The notes under the pieces are model-generated. The model searched no databases. It was not told the origin of the DNA and saw nothing but the letters and a program-made list of their open reading frames with translations. A stretch of 64,000 nt of DNA from Salvia splendens (taxonomy: Eukaryota > Streptophyta > Magnoliopsida > Lamiales > Lamiaceae), in NCBI RefSeq assembly GCF_004379255.2, contig NC_056047.1:32502293-32566292 (forward strand), in the 5' to 3' direction. Below, piece by piece: positions 54,701 to 64,000 of this stretch; position 1 is the first letter of the stretch; the number at the start of each line of letters is the position of its first letter. The translations under genes were made by a program, and so were the position numbers.

Positions 54701-57700
54701 TGTACCACATTGCAGACTCATATGACTCCAGTCTTAGCTCCTCCAGCTCTTGAAGTTGTAATTTCCGCTCTTCCTCGCAGGATTGGGGTCTCATGTTGAT
54801 CTCCTTGACCGCCCAATATGCCCGGTGTTCTATTCCCACGGGCAAGTGGCACTTCTTGCCAAACACTAACCTGTAGGGGGACATCCCAATAGGCGTTTTG
54901 TACGCTGTCCTGTAAGCCCATAATGCATCTCCAAGCCTCTTACTCCAATCCTTCCTTGACGGATTCACCGTCTTTTCCAATATTGCTTTGATCTACCTGT
55001 TCGAGATCTCTGCTTGTCCATTAGACTGAGGATGATATGGAGTTGAAAGCCTGTGGTGGACTCCGTACTTCCTCATCAAAGCTTCTATGGTTCGGTTACG
55101 GAAATGCCTCCCTTGGTCAGATATAATCGCTCGGGGCACTCAGTATCTGTTAAAAATATTAGCCCTAAGAAACTTAGCCACCTCCTTGGCTTCACAAGAC
55201 GTGGTAGCCTTGGCTTCTATCCACTTTGAAACATAGTCAACTGCCACAAGTATGTATGTAGTCCCATATGAAGATGGAAATGGACCCATGAAATCCATCC
55301 CCCAGACGGCGAAGATCTCACAGACAATCACTGGGACATGCGGCATTTCATCTCTTTTAGAAATTCCCCCTGTTAGCTGGCATCTCTCACAGTTCTGACA
55401 GAATTCAAAAGCGTCCTTGTGTAGCGTAGGCCAATAAAATCCACTCTCTAGGACTTTTCTCGCTGTCTTCCTCGGTCCAAAGTGACCTCCTCACGCTAGC
55501 ACATGTCAATGATTAAGCACATCCTTCTGCTCCTATTCTGGGATACACCTTCGGATTATCTGGTCAGCTCCCATTCTCCACAAGTAAGGATCGTCCCAGA
55601 AGTAATACTTGGCCTCGCTCTTGAGTTTCATCTTCTGGGCCGAGAAATTTCTTGTGAACTAGGCACCTCTCTTGTGACCAAATAATTTGCCAGGTCTGCG
55701 AACTATGGCTCAGTGTTCAGATGACATTTCCCTTTCTCAGAATCTTCTGGACTTGTTACCGCCATTATCATATCCCAACTGATAGGTCTAGGAAATTTTC
55801 CTAAATGGTACAGATGCTCCTCCGGGCTGATAGGTCTAGGAGATTCTTCCATGTAGTATAAATGTTCTTCAGGAAACGCGTCTGGTATAGCTTCTTTCGT
55901 CTCTCCCTGGAAAATCCGACTCAAATGGTCAGCCACTTTGTTTTCTGTTCCCTTTTTGTCTCTGACTTCCTAATCAAATTCCTGCAAAATTAACACCCAA
56001 CGGATTAACCTTGGCTTGGATTCTTTCTTCGCCAGCAAGTACTTGATAGCCGCGTGGTCGGTGAAAACTATCACTCTCGACCCTAGTAAGTATGGGCGAA
56101 ATTTCTCAAATGAATACACGACTGCCAGCATTTCCTTTTCCGTGGTGTCATAGTTTCTCTGGGCCTGGTTGAGTGTCTTCGATGCATAGAAGATCACGTA
56201 ATGTTTTCCATCAATCCTTTGACCTAGCACCGCCCCCACTGCGAAGTCGCTCGCATTACACATTATCTCAACCGGCTGACTCCAGTCGGGTGCCCTAATG
56301 ATAGGGGCATATACTAGCTTATCCTTCAATAGCTGAAAAGCTTTCTTACACTCTTCGTCGAAGATGAAATCAACATCATTATGCAAAAGATGGGAAAGTG
56401 GCTGAGCAATCTTTGCGAAGTCCTTTATGAATCTCCTATAAAACCCTGCATGCCCTAGGAATCCCCTGACTTCTTTCTGGTTCGTAGGGTAAGGTAATTT
56501 TGAAATCACATCGACCTTTGCTTGGTCCACTTGTATGCCCTTCTCTGAGACTACATGCCCCAGGACAATTCCCTCGGGTACCATGAAGTGACATTTTTCG
56601 AAGTTAAGGACCAAATTCTTCTCTTGGCACCTCCTCAATACTACATCTAGGCTAGCTAAACAGGAATCGAACGAGTCCCCATATACGGTGAAATCATCCA
56701 TGATAATATCGATACAATCCTCTAGTAGATCTGAGAAGATACTCATCATGCAACGTTGAAAGGTGTCTGGCGCATTGCACAGTCCAAACGACATTCTTCT
56801 GTAAGCATACGTGCCAAAAGGGCAAGTAAACGTAGTCTTCTCTTGATCCTCGGGGTCTACATAGATCTGGAAGTATCCACTATACCCATCAAGGAAACAA
56901 AAATATTGCTTCCCAGCCAACCTCTCTAGCATCTGATCAATGAAGAGTAAAGGAAAATGATCTTTCTTGGTTGCTTCATTCAGTTTCCTGTAATCGATGC
57001 ACATCCTCCATCCAGTGACAAGTCGGGTAGGCACCAATTCATTCTTATCATTCTTAACTACCTGAATTCCTGACTTTTTAGGTACCATGTGAACCGGGCT
57101 GACCCATTCACTATCTAGAATAGAGTAGATGATTCCCAGCGAAAGCAGCTTCAAAACTTCCTTCAAAACTTCCTCTCTCATATTTGGATTCAGCTTGCGT
57201 TGCGGGTCTCTACAGGCCTTCGCACCTTCCTCCAGCCTGATGTGGTGCCTGCAAAGATCAGGACTGATCCCTACTAGGTATGAGAGAGTCCATCCTATTG
57301 CCTTCTTGTTCTTTCTGATTACCTCCAGTAGCTCCCTTTCTTGTTCCTCGGTCAAGTTGCTATTGACGATGACCGGGAAAGTCTCATTTTCTTCTAGATA
57401 GGTATACTTAAGTCCTGACGGAAGCATTTTCAACTCCTTCTTGGGGGTACTTGTTTCCTGTGGCAAGGGATCTTTTTCCTTCACATCAGCTATCATTCCC
57501 TTTCCAGACCTGGAAGAATTTTCCATACTAGCTACATGAGCTAATCCCCTTGACCTGGCTGACTCTGGATTCGTACAAAATTCTGAAATAGCTTCGGCTA
57601 GCTCTTCATCTGATAATTCCCTTGTATTCATTGCCTCGCACCATCCAGCTACTTCTCTGTCAATAGAGTGACTTAATTCTGAATTATCAATCTGCTCCTG

Positions 57701-58029
57701 CATCAACTCAGTCTCAAGATATTCCTCGGAACTTCCTGCTCCAAAATTTTCAGACTCAGGAACTAGATCCTTCCCTTCCTTGCCCTTCATTGGAGTTGTT
57801 TCTTCATCCTTCCTCATCGCTGGACCTTCATATCCTCGCCCGGATCTCAAAGTGATTTGACTGATATTTTCCCTATCCGGTGGCCTTACTGAGGCAGAAA
57901 TCTTTCCTTCGTTCCTCGTATCTCGCTCAAGGAAGTTGCGATCTGGGACAATTGTTTAGCCAACATGTCCATTGCTGCTGGCGGGCTCTGAAACGCGTGG
58001 ATTAAGATTGGATCAAGTTATATGGAGGA

Positions 58030-59152
58030 TAACTGAATCGGTTGGACCAGTTAGCAAATTGTCGTTGCCACTTAATCGAATCAATCCTCGAACCGAAACG
58101 CGCCAAAGTTAATATTTATAACTCCCGATTTCGCACTACTTTAATAGTAAAGCGGCAAGTTCGGGGTCGATCCCACAGAGAAGTTGGTGTATCGAGTGTG
58201 TGAGTAATGAACAGGGGGGTTGGCTGCTGCCACGCTTTAACTTGGGAGTTTTAACTACGGTTTTATCTAGGCAGAATTCAAACTAGCCAGCTTGATCAAC
58301 GAAAATTTAAACACTGGGTCAAGTAAATTGCAGGTAATAACAGAAAAGTAAATGCGTGATTTAAAAGAGAGAATAACTTCGATTAAACTAAGATACGATT
58401 ACAGCGTGAAAATAAACTAAGCTAACACTTCGAAAATAAAGAAAACGGTAAACTGAGAAGAATCTCTGCGGGAAACTTAAGTTACGCCGACAGAAATGGT
58501 TATTCTGCAGCGCTCCCTTCGGTCGCCCTTTTAACTACGCTATCTAAGCTAAACTAGAGATCTGAACTAAACTAAGCTAAGAGAGCAGAACTAAGCTAAA
58601 CTAAGCTAGAGAGCTGAACTAAGCTAAATTAAGCTAAACTAGGTGGAAAGTAAAGTCTCCGATCCTTTCTTGTGGTGGCGCAGCCTCTATTTATAAGCTC
58701 GATTCGGCCTCCAGCTGGATAACGATCTTGACAGGGAATATTCACTCATGCAGAGGATGAGCGACTCATTGATTGCTACGTGCTCTTTCTTCTAGAATAA
58801 CGACGCTTTTGGATAACAAATTTCTGATCGGTTCGTCCTGGCGTCTTCAGTAGCTGGCACGTGTCCCCTTCTAGAACGTCGTCCTGGGTAACAGAATGGT
58901 GCGCCGCATCCAGTTCATTTCCTCACGTTTTCCTTCTAGAAACCAGCGGTCCCCACTTTAACAGCTTGACCTCGCCCCTTGATCAACTCCCCTGATTTTT
59001 GGCCTTTTTCGCCTTTTGTACGTGCTTGATCAGTTCGGCCTTGCTGCCTTGGACAAGTAGCATTTCTGCACATTTTAACACTTGTTTGCGCGATAAACCG
59101 ATCATGTAGTATATGCTTTACCCCCAAAACCGATGCATGAAACGAGCCTTAT
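58030..59152 (-). repeat. second, related Athila-type LTR inside the composite
   Basis: On the minus strand it begins TGATAAGGCTCGTTTCATGC. It resembles the outer LTR in several blocks: GGGATCGAT/GGGGTCGATCCCAC, GGCTGCTGCCAC, and the start. It is clearly diverged from it. The far end near 58030 (TGAATCGGTTGG on the plus strand) is a guess. It abuts the truncated gag remnant. Confidence 0.55.
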
Positions 59153-60795
59153 CAAACTGCTCACACTTAAAACATACTTGTCCTCAAGTATAAAGAGAAA
59201 GAAAAAGAAAGAGAAAAAGATAAGGCAAATTTCAGGCATGGTTTACTTATTTCACAAGCAAAAGAAAGAACAAAAACTAAAAACACGTATTCACATGTAT
59301 GCATTGGACCGAATAATTTTCCAACAATCATACCCGAGGTCGAGGTCATACCATTAACCAGTAGCTTATGTTTTTGCTTTTTCGCTTCTGCTTAATCAAG
59401 GAGTCAGCTTGTCAAGATTGCTCAATTTAAAAACCACTGTTGGATTCACTCAGTCACTCATTTCTCACCAGAGATGTTAGGATTGTTCACTCGGTGTTGC
59501 TACAAATTTAATACTTTGAATCGGACTGCACAAGATAGTTCCTTAAGGTCTTTGTTTCGGGTTGTAACAGGGCTCAGGGGTAGTAACATGTTAGGGTAGG
59601 GTCCTAGGGGTTCTAAGTTTAAAAAAGAAAATCACATGAGTCAAAAAGCCAAAGATTTGACTAAACTTGCTGGATCAAATTTGGGGTGTTTATTTATTCT
59701 TCCACTTGATGCTCCTTCTCGGTCAATGTTGACCCTTAGAATTATAACTTTCGGCTTTATTTTATTTTTTTCCTGGGTCAGGTTGCAACTATTTCCTGCC
59801 CCTTTCTTTTCTTAAACCTTTTCTCAATTTTTTTATATGATCAACCTGATTGTCTAACTTGATCGACCCGGCTACCTTTTAATTTTTATTCTATTGCTAT
59901 CCCCTTTTGTTCCCTTTGATAAATTTCATCTCCTTGACCCTCTTCTCTCATGTGATACGAAAATTTTGGTTTTAAGGTTTCAAAGAATGGGTAAGAGTGC
60001 ATGGGCTCAAAGTGGCTAAGTAAGGGGTGCCTTTAGTAATGAGGCGGGTTAGTGGAACAAAGGAAGAAAAACGGCTCAACTTGTTAAATCCTAATGCCTT
60101 TAGTCCTCACTACTTGTGCAATTATCATCTCAATATTAAAAGTTAGCCTCTCGTAATTTTTCTTTTGTAAAGAGTAGTAGAAAGTGTTCTACTTTTGGCT
60201 TATAACTTACATATAGAGAGGCTTCACAGTTGGTTTAGAAATTGAGCGATTCCATCATACTTGCGTCATTCAAATTGATCAAGTTTTTGCAATCAAGTTT
60301 TACATGTGAGCATACTGAATCCTTTCTCTAACTCTTCCATGAAGTAATCAAGTCTTTCATTTATCCGATTTCATGCATATTTCCTATCTTATTGCTATCT
60401 AAAATTTGTTATTTTTGAAAATTTTTAGCATGTATGAATTTTCTATAACTAACCCGTCCCCCCTACCCACTGCATATGAGCTCGTTCTCGAGGGACTGGA
60501 TGCAGTGGAAAGAAGGGTTAGGTACAAGCAATTTGCACAAAAACAAATAAGGGAAACTTCTCACACTTAGACCAAGCTTTAGGCTAAGTGTGAGGCGGTG
60601 CTAATAATCAAAACATGCTAAGAAACACAAAACACTTAAGCAAAACTAAAAACAATTTTCCACAAACTTCTCACACTTAGTCTCGACTTAGAACTAAGTG
60701 TGAGAGTGGAGTCAAAATGCAATTTGCACAAAGAAACATAGTTGAGGGTGATACTGTTGCCTTCTGGATGGTTGGATCAGGGGATGTTGCACGCC
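59153..60795 (-). other. 3' non-coding internal segment of the second Athila-type element
   Basis: It starts with the same ACACTTAAAACATACTTGTCC block that follows the outer LTR at 50342. It later carries GTTGGATTCACTCAGTCACTC and two TTCTCACACTTAG blocks. No ORF is convincing. It ends abruptly where the partial LTR begins. Confidence 0.6.
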
Positions 60796-61513
60796 TTCCG
60801 ATTCAACAGATCTGCCCCGATTCAACAGATCTGCCCCGATCTACATAAGCTTCCAACAATTCTACTCAAACTCAATAAACCAACGTGAGAAACAAACATC
60901 CAGTTCAGCAACTACGTCAAACTCAAAACAATTTGCATCCATAATCGAAATCAACAGCAGTAAAGTAAATACGGAAACAGAAAATGCATAGATAACGAGA
61001 ATTCAACAGAAAACAGGACCGAGCTTCGAACAGCGAAGCTCGGTGAAATTCACGACGACAAATAAAACGAAAGCAAATAATTGTATCTTCGCCCTACATA
61101 AGGACGGTGTTAACCAACATCAAACCGCAAATGAAATGACCCGAACCCCTACAAATTCCCGAACAGTCCCCCCAAGTGTGTGGAAGTGAGTGAGCTAAGA
61201 GAGCCAAGAGCAAAGTGCCCAAAAAAAGTTCTTCTTCTAGATTGTATGCTCTCTTCCTTATATAGGTGCGGGTTTGATCTTCTAGAAGCCTTCGCACAAA
61301 TCTCCATTCTGCCCTTCAGCTTCGTGATCTCCTCCGTCTAGTCATTTTTCTCCACAATGCTCACTTATTCGCCAGATTCCTTGGGTCATGCAATTGTCCT
61401 CTCTTTTTCCTGGACCTGGCGAACTTTCTACACACGTAGCTTAAAAAGATGTGTTAGACCCCGTAAATGCACGAATTCAACCATTTAATCAATGCATGAA
61501 ATTAGCCTTATCA
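60796..61513 (-). repeat. truncated right LTR of the composite
   Basis: 718 bp match the left LTR from about 49640 to 50336. The other half is missing. At the break a 19-bp unit GATTCAACAGATCTGCCCC is present twice (60800-60837) but once in the left LTR. Confidence 0.85.
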
Positions 61514-61942
61514 GTACCCATTCCCACTAACAATATTTTAATTACTTTTCCTCTCTACATCTCTCTTACTTTACCAATTTTACATTAAAGCTCATGTCGA
61601 ACCCTAAGTGCATATTATTTGGAGGCATAGGAAATATTAAACTTCAATTTTAGTGCTTTAGTTTTTCCATTGTTATGATTCTACGATTATACATGAGTAA
61701 TAGACATTTGACGCTACTTAATTTCTAAATAAAGAAACTTTTGGGGTATAGCAGCGGTGAATCGGAGTGGATGAAGGAAACTTAAAGTTGAAAGAGTAAC
61801 GTACAAAAACATTGTTAAATATAGTATATTTCATATTTAGAGTAATAATTAAACTAAATTAAATCTTAATTAATTTATATATTTCACATACCCTTCTATA
61901 ATCGCCCATTAATACAAAACAATTTTTTTCCTAAAATAAATA

Positions 61943-62194
61943 CTCCGTCCATCTATAAGAAAAAGAGTCTCTTTTGTGGACGACACGTGTTTTAATGATA
62001 ATTTAGTAAAGTAATAGAAAAAGAGAAAAAATAGGTAAAAAAAGAGAAATCTAGAGAAAAAATGAATAAAGTATGCGAAAGATGATAAAAAAATAGATAA
62101 ATTAAAAGAGAAACTTTCTATTTTTAGAAATGAGAGTATTTATGTGGACATTCCAAAATGACAAAATGAAACTATTTTTCATGAACGAATGAAG
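61943..62194. mobile_element. Stowaway MITE
   Basis: TA flanks CTCCGTCCATCTATAAG on the left and GAACGAATGAAG on the right. The inner arms share AGTCTCTTTT/AAACTATTTTTC-type sequence. The pairing is imperfect. Confidence 0.65.
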
Positions 62195-62205
62195 TATTAT
62201 TAATA

Positions 62206-62400
62206 TTCCATCCGTCCACGAAAAATAGTCTCATTTTGTTATTTTGAGATATCCACAAAAAATAGTTCATTTCTAAAAGTGGAAAGTTTATATCTCATAC
62301 TTTACCTACTATTTATCCTCTATCTCATAATTTATCTACTTTTTCACCTGTCTCTTTTACTTTACATATTCTCCTCATCACTCTTACTTTAACAACTAGT
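62206..62400. repeat. Stowaway left-end fragment
   Basis: The stretch begins TTCCATCCGTCCACGAAAAA and is adjacent to the preceding MITE. No matching right end is found. Confidence 0.5.
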
Positions 62401-62526
62401 GTTACCACCCATGCTATGCCGACAAAAAAATTTCAAGTAATGAAAATATATCAACAGCTAAATATATTAAAATAAAGAATATAGAGTAAATATTATAAAA
62501 ATAAGTTTACAGATAAGAATATAGGG

Positions 62527-62774
62527 ATGTGATCAAATGCAAAACACTAAATATTGTACAAACTTCAAACTATGATCTGGACCGTTAGAAAATGTCAACA
62601 AATGACAAAATACCAGCAATAAAAAATGTCAACACAATGTCTACGGTTGATGTTGTGTTGACACTATGTTGACATTTTTTATTGCTATTATTTTGTCATT
62701 TGTTGATATTTTCTAACGGTCCAAATCATATGTTGGAGTTTGTAAAATATTTAGATTTTGCATTTTTACACTAG
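62527..62774. mobile_element. foldback MITE
   Basis: Two long arms pair around a centre near 62650: GACCGTTAGAAAATGTCAAC on the left against GTTGATATTTTCTAACGGTC on the right, and AATGTCAACAC inside. The whole block of about 248 bp is one hairpin with no coding sequence. Confidence 0.8.
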
Positions 62775-62897
62775 CCTAAGAATATAAAATAATTATAAAG
62801 AGTATTCATAACATTATAAACAACACCAAAAAGAAATTTGTACTTCTCTCAAGATAATATAAATGAACCACTTCATATTTAGCATATAATTTTAATA

Positions 62898-63050
62898 CTC
62901 TTCCCGTCCCACCGAAGATGACCGACTTTCCCTTTTAGTCTATCTCACTCAAGATGACCCATTACGAAAAATAGAAACTACGTTATCTCTACTTTATTCC
63001 CTCTCTCTTACTTTATTCTATCCATCTAACACAATCTTGTGTCGGGAGTA
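62898..63050. mobile_element. short Stowaway-like MITE
   Basis: The left end CTCTTCCCGTCCCACC and the right end GTGTCGGGAGTAT pair weakly as inverted repeats. Confidence 0.45.
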
Positions 63051-63219
63051 TTTATGAGTGTAGTAATATTAAATAAAAGAATAACAAGTGTTGTAAATGA
63101 CTAAATATTGTCGAAGTGGTTGAGAATTTAGGACATTTGGGATGTGATTGTGCTTACCAATCCTTGCTGCTAATTGATGCCACTTTAGGGTTGACTCTTC
63201 ACATCCAGTCATACAAATA

Positions 63220-63242
63220 AAATACAATACAATACAATACTC
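63220..63242. repeat. AATAC microsatellite
   Basis: Four to five tandem AATAC units are present. Confidence 0.9.
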
Positions 63243-64000
63243 CCTTATTTGCCTTTGGGAAGGTAACTCTCACTTGTATTACTGTTTCTGTTTCTGTTTC
63301 CTTATTATTTTTTTCCAGCTACGCAATATACCAACATGGTACTCAGCCTCATCCAGCATTTCACTTAATAATCAAAAAGTTTATGTAAAAGCTGCTTTGG
63401 CTTCTGTAGATGATATGCTAATCCTTTCCTCCTTTCTTTCAAGAATTAATATTTGAGCACATAAATGGAATAAATGCTTACGAGTCTGATGAAATCTCTT
63501 CAAAATCCGAATGGCTACAGAAACGTTCTTTTTGAATTATAGAGTATAGCATCGAATCATATACTTATGTAAGCTTCCAGGAATACTTAGAAAATTAAGA
63601 TTTTTTTTAAAAATTGCATTAAAGTATGATGATGATTATTATTATTTTATTATTCTAAGTATTTTTTTTAAATATGGATCATACTTTACATCATAGCGTA
63701 TTATTATTATTATTATTTATTAATTAACAATTTTATTTTAATTATTATGTCTCAAAAAATGAATTTACTAATCAATATTTGTTCAAAATTACTTTTTGTG
63801 ATATTAGAAACACCAAGTAATTTACCATGAATAATATTTCTAAGAAATCATACTTTAGCAACATTACTTCCTTAAGAAATATTCAACCTCACACTTTTAT
63901 TAATGATTTAAGTACATTTGTATTGTGTAGAGCGACATTTTTAATCACTTGGTCTTGTTATTGTTAGTATAATAATTTGTTTGTTCCCAGCTTGGAACCA
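63243..64000. other. unassigned right edge with a possible exon
   Basis: A donor-like AAG/GTAACT at about 63261 and an acceptor-like TTTTTTTCCAG at about 63318 border a very short T-rich intron. The next frame reads YAIYQHGTQPHPAFHLIIKKFM and then stops. I do not recognise it. The rest is AT-rich with ATT microsatellites. Confidence 0.25.

Larger units (their letters stand above)
53868..57985 (-). pseudogene. Athila-like gag remnant and Pol, broken and split by a TRIM
   Basis: Only the C-terminal edge of gag remains ([15 protein letters not shown], then [10 protein letters not shown]). Pol follows with RT ([62 protein letters not shown]), RNase H ([31 protein letters not shown]), the zinc finger of integrase ([19 protein letters not shown]) and the integrase core ([33 protein letters not shown]). 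A TAG at 55970 ends the RT/RNase H frame. Further stops and a frameshift follow before integrase (TGA near 55138, TAG near 55000). The first RNase H Asp is Asn (MCNASD). A TRIM separates the integrase from its C-terminal part (GKLKSKWIGPYTV). Confidence 0.88.
48849..61513 (-). mobile_element. composite Athila-like Ty3/gypsy retrotransposon
   Basis: A 5-bp duplication GTACC (48844-48848 and 61514-61518) flanks TG...CA ends. On the minus strand the right end is a partial LTR (60796-61513). Then come a 3'-type internal segment and a related LTR (58030-59152), a remnant of gag, pol (57850-53868), an extra ORF region (53273-51889), a non-coding stretch, and a full 1488-bp LTR (48849-50336). This is not the simple LTR-gag-pol-LTR order, so two related elements have recombined or one is nested in the other. 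The RT type and the extra 3' ORF point to the Athila clade. Confidence 0.8.
48741..61630. mobile_element. Stowaway-like MITE split by the Athila-like element
   Basis: The left half (48741-48848) starts CTATTCCCTTCGTCCCAC and holds two AATATGCACT blocks. The right half (61514-61630) ends AAGTGCATATTATTTGGAGG. With the insertion removed the two halves join at GTACC and match the arrangement of the related MITE at 3440-3592. Confidence 0.65.

Noticed and set aside
63274..63456. 60-aa ORF at the right edge
   Set aside because: It overlaps a probable short intron and has no recognisable domain; only a possible exon is noted.
1..64000. CRISPR arrays, rRNA or tRNA genes, bacterial operons
   Set aside because: None was seen. 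The tandem repeats present are short and lie inside transposons or introns.

Overview
The window is nuclear DNA of a flowering plant, most likely a eudicot. The signs are spliced genes with GT-AG introns, three plant-specific gene families (ureide permease, X8-domain plasmodesmal protein, MRS2-type magnesium transporter), and dense plant transposons: Ty1/copia, Athila-like Ty3/gypsy, a TRIM, PIF/Harbinger, hAT and Stowaway. I cannot name the species from the sequence. Only one host gene looks intact, an X8/plasmodesmata callose-binding-like gene on the minus strand at 36875-38237. Two other host genes are present as pseudogenes: an MRS2-like transporter (9814-10745, plus) and a ureide permease (18107-19961, minus).

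Layout from left to right. A broken copia element (1-3365) is followed by MITEs. Next comes a transposase-only Harbinger element (5286-7266), then a Harbinger-type element that carries only the Myb/SANT-like ORF1 (7594-9390). The MRS2 pseudogene follows, then a young full-length copia element (11067-17743, 865-bp LTRs, TSD AGCCT) and the ureide-permease pseudogene with a foldback MITE in an intron. A Harbinger relic (20490-26939) is split by another copia element (20664-25794) with identical 197-bp LTRs and TSD GTCAA. After that are a nested pair of DNA elements (27483-28538), a second transposase-only Harbinger (28832-30698), AT-rich intergenic DNA with a small hAT-like element (32981-33608), and the X8 gene. 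Sixty bp upstream of the X8 gene's TATA box sits a second, full-length copy of the ORF1-only element (38514-40501). A third transposase-only Harbinger (40619-42526) is next, then an hAT element (42716-47575) that is itself invaded by a small hAT-like element. The final part is a Stowaway MITE split by a 12.7-kb composite Athila-like element (48849-61513, TSD GTACC). That element contains a TRIM inserted in its integrase, a second related LTR, and rearranged ends. The right edge holds several Stowaway MITEs and a foldback MITE.

The most interesting pattern is a possible bipartite Harbinger system. Three elements encode only a DDE transposase, and all three are disabled. Two near-identical elements encode only the Myb/SANT-like partner. 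A further deletion derivative keeps only the partner-type 5' control region. All have TTA/TAA target duplications and related GRGCAYC-type ends, and each group has its own GC-rich subterminal repeat. The partner elements and the derivative share two conserved palindromes upstream of a CTATAAATAC TATA box.
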